DNA of 64,000 bases from Gammaproteobacteria bacterium (GTDB lineage: Bacteria > Pseudomonadota > Gammaproteobacteria > Steroidobacterales > GCA-2729495). The notes beneath the pieces are model-generated. The model searched no databases, was not told the origin of the DNA, and saw only the letters and a list, made by a program, of their open reading frames with translations. Below are positions 36,232 through 45,204 of this stretch, piece by piece. A program made the position numbers and the translations under genes. The stretch covers positions 274,273 to 338,272 of the forward strand of contig QUBU01000001.1 in assembly GCA_014337915.1 (NCBI GenBank), in the 5' to 3' direction. Positions within the stretch are counted from its first letter, which is position 1. The number at the start of each line of letters is the position of its first letter.

Positions 36232-38049
36232 TCACGATTCCGTGCTGCCCCGCCCCGAATCGAGGATTGCCAGGAAGGCTTCCTGCGGGATCTCCACGGC
36301 GCCGAACTGCTTCATGCGCTTCTTGCCCGCCTTCTGCTTCTCCAGCAGCTTGCGCTTGCGCGAGACGTCACCGCCGTAGCACTTGGCCAGCACGTTCTTG
36401 CGCATCGCCTTCACCGTGGCGCGCGCGATGATCTGCGAGCCGATGGCTGCCTGCAGCGCCACCTCGAACATCTGCCGCGGGATGACCTCCTGCAGGCGCT
36501 CGACGATCTCGCGACCGCGCCGCTGGGCGGATTCGCGGTGCACGATCAGGGACAGGGCATCGACCTTTTCCTTGTTGATCAGGATGTCGAGACGGACCAG
36601 GTCGCCCGGCACGAAACGCGAGAACTGGTAGTCGAAGGATGCATAGCCGCGGCTGATGGACTTGAGGCGGTCGAAGAAGTCGAACACGACCTCAGCCATC
36701 GGGATCTCGTACTCCATCGCCACCTGGCTGGCCAGGTATTCGATACGCTTCTGCACGCCGCGCTTGCCGACGCAGAGCTGCATCACCGGTCCGACGAACT
36801 CGTTGGGCACGAGAATGCTGGCGTTGATGTAGGGTTCGCGCACCTCGGCGATTTCATTGGGCGGCGGCAGCGAGGCGGGATTGTCGATCATGCGCGTCTC
36901 GCCACCCGTGGTCACGATCTCGAAGACCACGGTGGGCGCGGTGGAGATCAGGCTCAGCCCGTACTCGCGCTCCAGCCGCTCCTGCACGATCTCCATGTGC
37001 AGCAACCCGAGAAACCCACAGCGGAAGCCGAAACCGAGGGCCGCGGAGGACTCGACCTCGAAGCGCAGTGCGGCGTCGTTGAGCTTGAGCTTCTCCAGAG
37101 CGTCGCGCAGGCCCTCGAAGTCATCCGCCCTGGTGGGAAACAGCCCGGCGAACACCCGCGGCTTGATCTGCCGGAAGCCCGGCAGCGGTTCCTGGCATGG
37201 GCGCGACTCCAGCGTCATGGTGTCGCCCACCGGCGCACCGTGGACGTCCTTGATGCCGGCAATGACGTAGCCCACCTCGCCGGCACACAATGCGCCGCGC
37301 GCCCTGGCCTTGGGCGTGAAGACCCCGACCTCGGTCACCACATGGGTGCGGCCGGTGGACCAGATGCGGACCTTGGCTCCCTTGGGCAGGGTGCCGTTCA
37401 TGACGCGTACCAGCGACACGACCCCCATGTAGTTGTCGAACCAGGAGTCGACGATCAGCGCCTGCAGTGGCGCATCCGCATCCCCTGCGGGAGGCGGAAT
37501 GCGCTGGATGAGCAGTTCCATCAGCTCGCGCAGGCCCTGCCCGGTCTTGGCGCTGACCAGCGCACAGCCCGTGGTGTCGATGCCGATGATCTCCTCGATC
37601 TCGCGCATGACCTTCGGCGGATCGGCGCTCGGCAGGTCGATCTTGTTGATGGCGGGCACGACCTCGAGACCCGCCTCGATGGCCGAATAGCAGTTGGCCA
37701 CGCTCTGCGCCTCGACGCCCTGCGCGGCATCCACCAGCAGCAGCGCTCCCTCGCAGGCCGCCAGCGACCGCGACACCTCGTAGGAAAAGTCCACGTGTCC
37801 CGGAGTGTCGATCAGATTCAGCTGGTAGACGGTGCCGTTGTCGGCTTTGTAACGCAGCGCCACGGTCTGCGCCTTGATGGTGATACCACGTTCCCGCTCG
37901 AGGTCCATCGAGTCGAGGACCTGGGTGCTCATCTCGCGGGCCTCCAGGCCACCGCACATCTCGATGAAACGGTCGGCCAGCGTCGACTTGCCATGGTCGA
38001 TGTGCGCGATGATGGCGAAGTTGCGGATCTGGCTGAGGCTGGGGCTCAT
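36232..38049 (-). CDS. lepA: Elongation factor 4 (LepA)
   Basis: Ribosome-associated GTPase of 605 aa, linked to 30S assembly and translation under stress. The G-domain shows [18 protein letters not shown] (G1), RGITIKAQ (G2), [10 protein letters not shown] (G3) and [10 protein letters not shown] (G4). The LepA-specific C-terminal domain includes [10 protein letters not shown] and [19 protein letters not shown]. It lies upstream of lepB by 54 bp; the lepA-lepB-rnc-era order is conserved. Confidence 0.97.
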   Translation of the reverse strand: MSPSLSQIRNFAIIAHIDHGKSTLADRFIEMCGGLEAREMSTQVLDSMDLERERGITIKAQTVALRYKADNGTVYQLNLIDTPGHVDFSYEVSRSLAACEGALLLVDAAQGVEAQSVANCYSAIEAGLEVVPAINKIDLPSADPPKVMREIEEIIGIDTTGCALVSAKTGQGLRELMELLIQRIPPPAGDADAPLQALIVDSWFDNYMGVVSLVRVMNGTLPKGAKVRIWSTGRTHVVTEVGVFTPKARARGALCAGEVGYVIAGIKDVHGAPVGDTMTLESRPCQEPLPGFRQIKPRVFAGLFPTRADDFEGLRDALEKLKLNDAALRFEVESSAALGFGFRCGFLGLLHMEIVQERLEREYGLSLISTAPTVVFEIVTTGGETRMIDNPASLPPPNEIAEVREPYINASILVPNEFVGPVMQLCVGKRGVQKRIEYLASQVAMEYEIPMAEVVFDFFDRLKSISRGYASFDYQFSRFVPGDLVRLDILINKEKVDALSLIVHRESAQRRGREIVERLQEVIPRQMFEVALQAAIGSQIIARATVKAMRKNVLAKCYGGDVSRKRKLLEKQKAGKKRMKQFGAVEIPQEAFLAILDSGRGSTES

Positions 38050-38080
38050 GTGCCGGTCGGCCCGTGTAAAAAGGCGGCAG

Positions 38081-38086
38081 ATTATA
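38081..38086 (-). promoter_or_regulatory. -10 element of a candidate lepA promoter
   Basis: A perfect TATAAT lies on the minus strand in the 82-bp gap between the thioredoxin-fold gene and lepA, predicting a leader of about 25 nt. The -35 position 17 bp upstream (CACGGC) does not match consensus, so strength is uncertain. Confidence 0.4.
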
Positions 38087-38131
38087 CCCGGAAGCGGGGC
38101 CGGGCCGTGGCTGCCGGGCCTGTCGGCGGGC

Positions 38132-38389
38132 TCAGGAGCGCCGGCCGAACCAGGCCGCGAGCTGCGACTCGTCCAGCGGCCAGGCGCAGAGTTCGCTGTC
38201 TCCCGCCATCACGACCGGGATGCGCAGGCCATAGCGGTCGCGCAGCGCCTGGTCACCATCCACATCGACGACCCGGAGGCGTACACCGTAAGCGCGACAG
38301 CGCGGCTCGAGCAGCTCCAGCGCCGCTTCGCACAGATGGCAACCGGGCCGGCTGAGCAGGGTCAGTTCGCGGATGGCGGCTGGCCTCAT
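38132..38389 (-). CDS. Glutaredoxin-like (DUF836) thioredoxin-fold protein
   Basis: Small protein of 85 aa. It opens with the strand [16 protein letters not shown], where CHLC (Cys17, Cys20) is a CxxC redox motif. The [11 protein letters not shown] loop supplies the cis-Pro of thioredoxin folds. No signal peptide is seen, so it should be cytosolic. It overlaps the rseB stop by 4 nt and therefore sits in the rpoE operon, where many relatives have mucD or other rse genes. Whether it serves envelope stress is inferred from position only. Confidence 0.85.
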   Translation of the reverse strand: MRPAAIRELTLLSRPGCHLCEAALELLEPRCRAYGVRLRVVDVDGDQALRDRYGLRIPVVMAGDSELCAWPLDESQLAAWFGRRS

Positions 38390-39411
38390 CGCGAAGCCGG
38401 TGTACGATCCAGGGACCGCGCTGACTCGGCAATCATTTCCACGGTACGGGCCGGTACCTCGCCGATCGCGGTGACCATGTGGCCATCGATGCTTGTGGTA
38501 TAGGCGTTGGCTGCACCGATCTGGGAAAGCCCCTCCGCCTGCTCGGAGGCGGCGACCGCCGGCTCCACGAACAAGGACACGGTGGCAAGGCCATCTGAAT
38601 AGACGATGTGGCGCAGGCCGCTGAGCGCATCGGGCGCAACCTGCGCCTTGCGCACGGTCAGCCGGAAGCCGGGCGGTAGCGCCGTCACCGACCACTGCGG
38701 CCCCGCCTGTTCGGCCGCAGGCCCGGTGGCCGCCCTGGCGGCCCGCCGCACGGCGTAGGCAGCGGTGGCCACCGTAGGCTTGACCGCCGAAGCCGGGATC
38801 CGCTCCGGAAGCATGATCTTCGTGAACAGCAGCTGCTCCAGGACGCGGTCCTGCTCATCGACCAGCTGGGTCTTCAATGGCATGAAGGTGGTCCGGTCCA
38901 GCCAGATCCGGTAGCCGTAGCGGAACCCATCCCTGGGACGTATGACGATGCCCCGGGTATCGCGGCCCGCGATGCGTTCGGGTGGAGCGAACGACAGCAG
39001 GTACAGCGCGTCATCGATGCTGGCGGGACCGGGAAGCCGCCCGCGCAACGGGCTGCTCGGCTGTCCACGGTCGTCCCTGGGCTCTACCAGCACCGCGTGC
39101 TGGTCGGGAAAGATGCCGGTGACTTCATCCTTGTTGCGGATGAGCTGCCGGCCGGCGTCATCGCAGCTTATCCTTTCGGTGACCTGCCCGTCCTGCACCT
39201 GGTGCGTGATGTGCAGGACGCTGCTGTCGCCACCATGCAGGTGAACGAGCGTGCCTTCGTAGTTGAGGTACTCGACGGCATTGGCCATCCGTTCGAGCAT
39301 GGCACGCGGCGCCTCGGCAGCCACTGCCGGCGACCCCAGCCCCGGCAGCGCGAGCAACAGCCCAGCCGCGACCTGCAGTGACTGCCAGCCAGGCCGGCAG
39401 CTAACGGGCAT
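38386..39411 (-). CDS. rseB: Sigma-E regulatory protein RseB/MucB
   Basis: Periplasmic protein of 341 aa that binds RseA and shields it from DegS-type proteolysis. A Sec signal peptide ends near PAVAAEA (about residue 35). The lipoprotein-carrier-like N-terminal domain (MLERMANAVEYLNYEGTLVH, then YRIWLDRTTFMPLKTQLVD) and the C-terminal MucB domain (SVTALPPGFRLTVR) are both present. The ATG at 39411 overlaps rseA by 11 nt. Confidence 0.93.
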   Translation of the reverse strand: MPVSCRPGWQSLQVAAGLLLALPGLGSPAVAAEAPRAMLERMANAVEYLNYEGTLVHLHGGDSSVLHITHQVQDGQVTERISCDDAGRQLIRNKDEVTGIFPDQHAVLVEPRDDRGQPSSPLRGRLPGPASIDDALYLLSFAPPERIAGRDTRGIVIRPRDGFRYGYRIWLDRTTFMPLKTQLVDEQDRVLEQLLFTKIMLPERIPASAVKPTVATAAYAVRRAARAATGPAAEQAGPQWSVTALPPGFRLTVRKAQVAPDALSGLRHIVYSDGLATVSLFVEPAVAASEQAEGLSQIGAANAYTTSIDGHMVTAIGEVPARTVEMIAESARSLDRTPASR

Positions 39412-40003
39412 CAGCCGCTTCCTCGGCCTGCCGCCAGGAAGCACGCTCGGCGCGGGCCGACACCAGGCGCGAATCGAAGTTGCTGCGCGAGATGGCGTTG
39501 GCGTATTCACCATGTGCCATCAGGTAGCTCGTCAGGCGAGCCGCGGCCCGTGGACCGAGGCGATGGCTGGCAATGGCATTGACGTCGGCCAGCGGCTCGA
39601 GGCCGGCATCGTCCCGGGCGGCCAGCAGCGCGGCTTCAGGCTGCGCGGAGCGCAGTGGCGTGGCCTCCTGCCACAGGCCGGGTGCCGTCAGCAGCAGCGC
39701 CACCACCGCCAGCGAGGCGGCCAGCGCGCTTCCGACCCACCCCATCCTCGATCCCCTGGCCGCCACCGCAACCGGGGCCGCATTGGCGTCTGCGGCCAGG
39801 GCGGAGCGTACGCGGTCAGCGACTTCGAGGGCGGCCGGCGCCGCCGCACCGGTGCGGATGCACTCGCCGATCATGGCGTAGCGACCCAGGGTCGCCCGCC
39901 GTGCGGGATCGCGATCGAGGCGCGCTAGCAGCAGATCGACCTCTTCGGGAGGGAGCTCGCCGTCGAGGAATGCGGACAGCTGCTCGTCGAGAATCCTGCT
40001 CAT
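39401..40003 (-). CDS. rseA: Anti-sigma-E factor RseA/MucA
   Basis: Inner membrane anti-sigma factor of 200 aa. The cytoplasmic sigma-binding domain opens ILDEQLSAFLDGELPPEEVD and contains RRATLGRYAMIGECIR. One transmembrane helix (about residues 88-108, GWVGSALAASLAVVALLL) is followed by a periplasmic domain of about 90 residues. Regulated proteolysis of this domain would free RpoE. It follows rpoE by about 20 nt. Confidence 0.93.
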   Translation of the reverse strand: MSRILDEQLSAFLDGELPPEEVDLLLARLDRDPARRATLGRYAMIGECIRTGAAAPAALEVADRVRSALAADANAAPVAVAARGSRMGWVGSALAASLAVVALLLTAPGLWQEATPLRSAQPEAALLAARDDAGLEPLADVNAIASHRLGPRAAARLTSYLMAHGEYANAISRSNFDSRLVSARAERASWRQAEEAADAR

Positions 40004-40024
40004 CGGTCGACCACGATCCTGTTG

Positions 40025-40609
40025 CTATTGGGGTCTGCCATCCAGCGCCGCGATGCTGGCGTCGATCGCCTCGCGCGCCCTGAAGATCCGCGACCGTACG
40101 GTGCCCACCGGGCACTCCATGGCGGTGGCGATCTCCTCGTAGCTGAGGCCATCGATTTCGCGCAACATGATGGCGGTGCGCAATTCCTCTGGCAATGTCG
40201 AAATCGTCCGTTCCACTGCCTGGCGCAGCTCCTCCTGCAGGGCGATTCCCTCCGGGGAATCCTCGTCACGCAGGCGGGCATTAGCTTCATAATTTTCTGG
40301 GTCCTGCAGGTCCAGACTGTAGTCCACGGGTCGGCGCTGCAGCGACACCAGGTGATTCTTCGCCGTGTTGATGGCGATCCGGTAGAGCCAGGTGTAAAAA
40401 GCGCTCTCGCCACGGAACGACGGCAGCGCACGGTACGCCTTGATGAAGGCCTCCTGGGCCACGTCCTGCGCTTCAGCCGGGTCGTGCACGTAACGCATGA
40501 TCAGCTTCACGATGCGTTGCTGGTAACGGAGCACCAGCACGTCAAATGCCCGCCGATCGCCCTGCTGGACGTTCTGCACTAGCAGCTGATCGCTGGTTTG
40601 CTCTGCCAT
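40025..40609 (-). CDS. rpoE: RNA polymerase sigma-E factor (RpoE/AlgU)
   Basis: ECF sigma factor of 194 aa for envelope stress. Region 2 reads DVLVLRYQQRIVKLIMRYVH, then DPAEAQDVAQEAFIKAYRAL. Region 4 contains LPEELRTAIMLREIDGLSYE, then EIATAMECPVGTVRSRIFRA. It begins MAEQTSDQLLVQNVQQGD; an in-frame extension of 14 codons has no support. A sigma-E-type promoter lies about 45 bp upstream, so it is likely autoregulated. It heads the rpoE-rseA-rseB operon. Confidence 0.96.
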   Translation of the reverse strand: MAEQTSDQLLVQNVQQGDRRAFDVLVLRYQQRIVKLIMRYVHDPAEAQDVAQEAFIKAYRALPSFRGESAFYTWLYRIAINTAKNHLVSLQRRPVDYSLDLQDPENYEANARLRDEDSPEGIALQEELRQAVERTISTLPEELRTAIMLREIDGLSYEEIATAMECPVGTVRSRIFRAREAIDASIAALDGRPQ

Positions 40610-40652
40610 GCGGCTCCGATACCGAAAAGCGGCACGGACCCGCGTCAGCACG

Positions 40653-40679
40653 ATAGACTGCGGTCCGCCAGGAAAGTTC
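40653..40679 (-). promoter_or_regulatory. Sigma-E-type promoter of rpoE
   Basis: GAACTT (40674-40679), a 16-bp spacer and TCTAT (40653-40657) on the minus strand match the sigma-E/AlgU consensus GAACTT-N16-TCTGA in 6/6 and 3/5 positions. Transcription from about 40646 gives a 37-nt leader to the rpoE ATG. Confidence 0.82.
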
Positions 40680-40747
40680 GACCTCGTCCGGCCGGAAAGG
40701 CGACGCCCGTCACAGCCCGGCTGGTGCGGCGCAGCGCCGACGCCATT

Positions 40748-41155
40748 TTACGTCATGCGCAGCTGCACCCGCAGCCGGCGCCACTGCGACTGCGGGCAGC
40801 GATGCCGCCACAGCCAGGCCCGGCGACGCCGCCCGTCGTCGCACCGCCATTCCAGGGCGATCAGCGGCCCAAGCGAACGGCCCCAGGCATGCAGGAGCTG
40901 CGCACCGACCGTGCCGCTGCCGGTTTCCAGTCGCCAGCTGCCACCCGGCAGGCACATCACCCGGATGACCTGTTCTGCGGCACCTGGCCACATCCCCCGC
41001 AGCTGGAGGACCAGGCGCACCAGCACCGCGGTGGCCACCCCGGTGCGCGCCGCGGGCGGCAGATCGGCAATGGCGATCGCCAGGCCGCAGGCCACCGCGA
41101 GCGCCAGCACCACGAGCAGCTGCTCGCGCCCGGCCTCAGCGCTGACCGTGACCAT
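40748..41155 (-). CDS. ygfX: YgfX (CptA-like) membrane protein
   Basis: Small inner membrane protein of 135 aa. Two hydrophobic helices (LLVVLALAVACGLAIAIADL and GVATAVLVRLVLQLRGMW) are followed by a cytosolic beta-rich part (GSWRLETGSGTVGAQL) and a very basic, Trp-rich C-terminus. The ATG at 41155 overlaps the sdhE end by 20 nt. In E. coli the sdhE-ygfX pair was described as a CptB-CptA toxin system acting on MreB/FtsZ, a claim that is disputed since SdhE is a flavinylation factor. Confidence 0.85.
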   Translation of the reverse strand: MVTVSAEAGREQLLVVLALAVACGLAIAIADLPPAARTGVATAVLVRLVLQLRGMWPGAAEQVIRVMCLPGGSWRLETGSGTVGAQLLHAWGRSLGPLIALEWRCDDGRRRRAWLWRHRCPQSQWRRLRVQLRMT

Positions 41156-41408
41156 CTCCAGGAAGCCGTTCACCCAGCACCTGCGCCACCACACGACGGA
41201 GTTCAGCATCGTCGCTGCGCAGGCGCCCGTCCAGCAACGCGACAATCTCGGGATCCGGCAGCGAAAGGAGCCGGCGGAACGCTGCCTGGCCCGCGGCACC
41301 GGCCTCGCGGAAGTGCCGGTCGACGTAGGCCATCAGCAGGGTGTCGAGTTCCCGCATGCCGCGCCGGCAGCGCCAGCGCAGGCGATTCTGCTCCTGCTCC
41401 GGCGTCAC
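41136..41408 (-). CDS. sdhE: SdhE, FAD assembly factor of succinate dehydrogenase
   Basis: Small soluble protein of 90 aa (YgfY/SDHAF2 family). The diagnostic RGMRELD sequence (RGxxE motif, about residues 16-22) that contacts the flavoprotein is intact, as is the DRHFREAG helix. SdhE promotes covalent attachment of FAD to SdhA. It lies 16 nt after sdhB, in the same operon as its substrate, unlike E. coli, where it is unlinked from sdhCDAB. Confidence 0.93.
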   Translation of the reverse strand: MTPEQEQNRLRWRCRRGMRELDTLLMAYVDRHFREAGAAGQAAFRRLLSLPDPEIVALLDGRLRSDDAELRRVVAQVLGERLPGDGHGQR

Positions 41409-41424
41409 GGCCGCATGCCGGCGG

Positions 41425-42207
41425 CTACAGCTGCCGCGCCGCGATCATCTTCTTGATCTCGGCGATCGCGCGGGCCGGGTTGAGGCCCTTGGGGCAGGTG
41501 TAGGTGCAGTTCATGATGGTGTGGCAGCGATAGAGGCGGAAGGGGTCTTCGAGCTCGTCGAGGCGTTCGCCGGTCGCCTCGTCGCGGCTGTCGACCAGCC
41601 AGCGGTAGGCCGCCAGCAGCACCGCCGGCCCGAGGTACCGGTCGCTGTTCCACCAGTAGCTGGGGCAGGCGGTGGAGCAGCAGGCGCAGAGGATGCATGC
41701 CGAGGGCGAGTTGATCTTCTCCTGCTCTGCCTTCGACTGCAGGCGCTCGCTGTCGGGCGGTGCCGGGCTGCGAGTCTGCAGCCAGGGCTTGATCGAGGCG
41801 TACTGGGCGTAGAAGTTGGTCAGGTCCGGAATCAGGTCCTTGACCACCGGCATGTGCGGCAGCGGATAGATGCGCACATCGCCGCGGATGTCGCCCGTGG
41901 CCTGGGTGCAGGCCAGGGTGTTGACGCCATCGATGTTCATGGCGCAGGAGCCGCAGATGCCCTCGCGACAGGAACGCCGGAACGTCAGCGTGGGATCGAT
42001 CTCGTTCTTGACCTTGATCAGCGCGTCGAGAACCATCGGCCCACAGCGGTCGAGGTCCAGTTCGTAGGAGTCGATGCGCGGGTTCTCGCCGGTCGTGGGG
42101 TCATAGCGGTAGATGCGGAAGGTCCGCACCCGGGTCGCGCCCGCGGGCGCCTTGTACTCGCGCCCGGGTTGGACGCGGGAGTTCGCTGGCAGCCTGAACT
42201 CGGCCAT
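41425..42207 (-). CDS. sdhB: Succinate dehydrogenase iron-sulfur subunit
   Basis: Electron-transfer subunit of complex II, 260 aa. The 2Fe-2S site is [15 protein letters not shown] with a further Cys in NTLAC. The 4Fe-4S and 3Fe-4S ligands are in [17 protein letters not shown] and [12 protein letters not shown]. It follows sdhA by 21 nt and precedes sdhE. Confidence 0.97.
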   Translation of the reverse strand: MAEFRLPANSRVQPGREYKAPAGATRVRTFRIYRYDPTTGENPRIDSYELDLDRCGPMVLDALIKVKNEIDPTLTFRRSCREGICGSCAMNIDGVNTLACTQATGDIRGDVRIYPLPHMPVVKDLIPDLTNFYAQYASIKPWLQTRSPAPPDSERLQSKAEQEKINSPSACILCACCSTACPSYWWNSDRYLGPAVLLAAYRWLVDSRDEATGERLDELEDPFRLYRCHTIMNCTYTCPKGLNPARAIAEIKKMIAARQL

Positions 42208-42228
42208 CGGTCGTCCTCGTCAGTCAGG

Positions 42229-44016
42229 TCAGTAAACGCGCGCCTTCGGCGGCACCGGCTCGACGTCATTGGTGAGTGTCTGCAGGTGCACCGGGCGGTA
42301 GTCGATGCTGACCCTGCCGCCAGCGTCGACCGAGGTGAGGGTGTGCTTCATCCAGTTGGCGTCATCCCGCTGGGGGAAATCTTCGCGCGCATGGGCGCCG
42401 CGGCTCTCCTCGCGGTTGGCCGCCGCCGTGATGGTGACCAGGGCCTGCTCCAGCAGGTTCTCCAGTTCCAGCGTCTCCACCAGGTCGGTGTTCCAGATGA
42501 GGCTGCGGTCACTGACGCGCACGTCGGTGAACGACGCATAGGTCCGCTTGAGCAGTTCCACGCCCTCACGCAGCGTCTCGCCGGTGCGGAACACCGCAGC
42601 GTGGCTCTGCATGACCTTCTGCATTTCGAGGCGGATCGCGGCGGTGGGCCGGCTGCCGTTGGCATGGCGCAGGCGATCGAGCCGCGCCACCGCCTGCTCG
42701 CCGGCGTCGACCGCCAGCGGCCGCGGACGGCCGGCATCCCTGAGCGTCTCGGCACAGCGGCGGGCCGCCGCGCGACCGAACACCACCAGGTCCAGCAGCG
42801 AGTTGGAGCCGAGCCGGTTCGCGCCATGCACCGAGACGCAGGCGGCCTCGCCGACCGCCATCAGGCCGGGCACCACGGTATCCGGGTTGCCGTCCTTCAG
42901 CACCAGCATCTCGCCGTGGTAGTTCGTGGGTATGCCGCCCATGTTGTAGTGCACCGTCGGCAGCACCGGAATGGGCTCGCGCGTGACATCGACGCCGGCA
43001 AAAATGCGCGCGGTCTCGGCAATGCCGGGCAGGCGCTCGTGGATCACCTCGGGCCCCAGATGCTCGAGGTGCAGGTGGATGTGGTCCGCCTCCGGTCCGA
43101 CGCCCCTGCCCTCGCGGATCTCCACCGTCATCGAGCGACTCACCACGTCGCGCGAAGCCAGGTCCTTGGCGTTGGGCGCATAGCGCTCCATGAAGCGCTC
43201 GCCACGCGAGTTGGTCAGGTAGCCGCCCTCGCCGCGCGCGCCCTCGGTGATCAGGCAGCCCGAGCCGTAGATGCCGGTCGGATGGAACTGCACGAACTCC
43301 ATGTCCTGCAACGGCAGGCCGGCGCGCAGCACCATGGCATTGCCATCGCCGGTGCAGGTATGCGCCGAGGTACAGGAGAAATAGGCGCGGCCATAGCCAC
43401 CGGTGGCGAGGATGACCCGGTGCGCGCGGAAGCGATGCAGGGTGCCGGTGGCCATGTCCAGCGCGACCACGCCGCGGCACTCGCCGTTCTCCATGATCAG
43501 GTCGATGGCGAAGTACTCGATGAAGAACGTGGCGTTGTGCTTCAGCGACTGCTGGTACAGCGTATGCAGCATGGCGTGGCCGGTGCGGTCCGCGGCCGCG
43601 CAGGTGCGCTGGGCAGTGCCCTTGCCATAGTGGGTGGTCATGCCGCCGAATGGCCGCTGGTAGATCCGGCCATCCTCGGTACGGGAGAACGGCACGCCGT
43701 AGTGCTCCAGTTCGATGACCGCCTGCGGGGCCTCCTTGCACATGTACTCGATGGCGTCCTGGTCACCGAGCCAGTCGGAGCCCTTGACGGTGTCGTACAT
43801 GTGCCAGCGCCAGTCGTCCTCGCCCATGTTGCCGAGCGCTGCACTGATGCCGCCCTGCGCCGCCACGGTGTGGCTGCGGGTCGGGAAAACCTTGGTGATG
43901 CAGGCCGTGGACAGGCCCGCCTCCACGAGGCCGAAGGTCGCCCTGAGCCCGGCCCCGCCCGCACCGACGACGACGACGTCGTAGCTGTGGTCGGTAAAGG
44001 CGTAATCCCCGCTCAT
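42229..44016 (-). CDS. sdhA: Succinate dehydrogenase flavoprotein subunit
   Basis: Catalytic subunit of complex II, 595 aa, oxidising succinate to fumarate. The dinucleotide fold is [16 protein letters not shown]. The covalent FAD His lies in [11 protein letters not shown]. Active-site motifs [33 protein letters not shown] and [20 protein letters not shown] are intact. The ATG overlaps sdhD by 4 nt. Confidence 0.98.
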   Translation of the reverse strand: MSGDYAFTDHSYDVVVVGAGGAGLRATFGLVEAGLSTACITKVFPTRSHTVAAQGGISAALGNMGEDDWRWHMYDTVKGSDWLGDQDAIEYMCKEAPQAVIELEHYGVPFSRTEDGRIYQRPFGGMTTHYGKGTAQRTCAAADRTGHAMLHTLYQQSLKHNATFFIEYFAIDLIMENGECRGVVALDMATGTLHRFRAHRVILATGGYGRAYFSCTSAHTCTGDGNAMVLRAGLPLQDMEFVQFHPTGIYGSGCLITEGARGEGGYLTNSRGERFMERYAPNAKDLASRDVVSRSMTVEIREGRGVGPEADHIHLHLEHLGPEVIHERLPGIAETARIFAGVDVTREPIPVLPTVHYNMGGIPTNYHGEMLVLKDGNPDTVVPGLMAVGEAACVSVHGANRLGSNSLLDLVVFGRAAARRCAETLRDAGRPRPLAVDAGEQAVARLDRLRHANGSRPTAAIRLEMQKVMQSHAAVFRTGETLREGVELLKRTYASFTDVRVSDRSLIWNTDLVETLELENLLEQALVTITAAANREESRGAHAREDFPQRDDANWMKHTLTSVDAGGRVSIDYRPVHLQTLTNDVEPVPPKARVY

Positions 44017-44399
44017 GCCTGGGCTCCCAGCGACAGTTTTACGATTGAAAGGATGCCGGCCACGGCCAGCGCCGCGTGGGCGAACCTCACCAGCACCAGC
44101 ATCAGCACCAGCGCCCGGGCGTCATGCACGTAGTCCTCGATCACCACCGTGACCCCGAGGCAGGAGTGATACAGCAGCGTCGCCACCAGCAGGATCAGCA
44201 GGATGGCGTGGGGTGTCGCGGCAATCCACGCCGCCACCGTGGCGTGATCGGCGCCACCGATGCCGATGAGGCTGGCGGCGAACCACAGCCCGAGGATCAC
44301 CAGTGCGGCGGCCGACAGGCGCTGCCCCCACCAGTGGCTGAACCCGGATTTCGCCGAACCGAGGCCGAGCGCTCGCCCCAGGGGTGTTTGCAGACTCAT
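44013..44399 (-). CDS. sdhD: Succinate dehydrogenase membrane anchor SdhD
   Basis: Inner membrane anchor of complex II, 128 aa with three helices. It begins with the family pattern [20 protein letters not shown], which carries the quinone-site region. The haem-binding His lies in [17 protein letters not shown]. It is 3 nt after sdhC and overlaps sdhA by 4 nt. Confidence 0.94.
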   Translation of the reverse strand: MSLQTPLGRALGLGSAKSGFSHWWGQRLSAAALVILGLWFAASLIGIGGADHATVAAWIAATPHAILLILLVATLLYHSCLGVTVVIEDYVHDARALVLMLVLVRFAHAALAVAGILSIVKLSLGAQA

Positions 44400-44402
44400 G
44401 CC

Positions 44403-44792
44403 TCAGCTCCCGCCGGCCAGGGCCGTGATCCAGAACAGCAGTGTCAGGACACAGGCCGTGGCAACCACCAGCATCCCCGTCATGTTGGAGCGCCGGATCT
44501 CGAAGCCATGGCCCGCATCCCAGAACAGGTGCCGGATGCCATTACAGAGGTGATAGAAGAAAGCGAACGACCAGCCCAGCAGCAACAGGAACCCCGGTGG
44601 TGACTGCAGCCAAGCGGTCAGGCCGTCATACGCCGCGCTGCCGCTGGCTGCGGCCACCAGCCATGCCGTCAGCAGCAGGGCGCCGAGGCTGAGCAACATC
44701 CCGGTCAGGCGATGGATGATCGACAGGCCATTGCTGATCTGCCAGCGATAGATCCCCAGGTGCGGCGACAGGGGTCGGTCAGGTTGCGCCAT
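44403..44792 (-). CDS. sdhC: Succinate dehydrogenase cytochrome b556 subunit SdhC
   Basis: Membrane anchor and haem b subunit of complex II, 129 aa with three helices. The start MAQPDRPLSPHLGIYRW is typical; an upstream in-frame Met is not supported. SNGLSIIHRLTGMLLSLG forms the quinone-site helix, and HLCNGIRHLFWDAGHGFE carries the haem His. A GAGG ribosome binding site is present. It is the first structural sdh gene after sdhAF4. Confidence 0.95.
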   Translation of the reverse strand: MAQPDRPLSPHLGIYRWQISNGLSIIHRLTGMLLSLGALLLTAWLVAAASGSAAYDGLTAWLQSPPGFLLLLGWSFAFFYHLCNGIRHLFWDAGHGFEIRRSNMTGMLVVATACVLTLLFWITALAGGS

Positions 44793-44914
44793 GGGCCAAA
44801 AACCTCGCAATTGCATTCATGCGTCTGCAGCCCGCCCGCTGGCGGCCACCCGTCAGGGATGCGGTCGCAGCAGCTGGAACGGCGCGCGGCGCTGTCGTCA
44901 GTGGACGAACCACG

Positions 44915-45112
44915 TCAGAAGTCGATGCACCGGCCGCCCTTCTCCCAGTCCCCGAAACGCGTGGGTTCGGGACCGGCAGGCCCGCCCAGCTCGCGCTGGC
45001 CGGCCGTCGGCCCTGCGGCCTTCGCGGCGGCATCGGTCACCCGGGTTTGCTGCGGCAGGTCCGCCGGGGGCATTCCGGAATTCCGTTCCGGTCTGGAGTC
45101 AGCCGCTGGCAT
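44915..45112 (-). CDS. SdhAF4-like complex II assembly factor (DUF1674)
   Basis: A 65-aa protein whose last 25 residues match DUF1674/SDHAF4: GGPAGPEPTRFGDWEKGGRC followed by IDF. In mitochondria SDHAF4 binds flavinylated SDHA and guards it from autoxidation before it joins SDHB. The first 35 residues are poorly conserved. Two starts are possible: ATG 45112 (used here) or ATG 45073 (52 aa); neither has a strong ribosome binding site. It lies upstream of sdhCDAB on the same strand, which strongly supports the assignment. The 122-bp gap before sdhC holds nothing else I can support. Confidence 0.85.
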   Translation of the reverse strand: MPAADSRPERNSGMPPADLPQQTRVTDAAAKAAGPTAGQRELGGPAGPEPTRFGDWEKGGRCIDF

Positions 45113-45204
45113 GGGAAAAAGTGTGCCAGAATGCGCCCCGATTTTCACCACGCACCGTCCCGGCCAGGCGTCGGATCCGGGGCCACGACAGGCATCCACC
45201 GGCC

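Noticed and set aside
35584..38355. 923-codon rightward open frame opposite lepB and lepA
   Set aside because: Shadow frame covering two conserved genes on the other strand, with no family resemblance.
44779..45033. 84-codon leftward frame between sdhC and sdhAF4
   Set aside because: It overlaps the SdhAF4-like gene in another frame; the latter has a diagnostic conserved C-terminus, this one has nothing recognisable.
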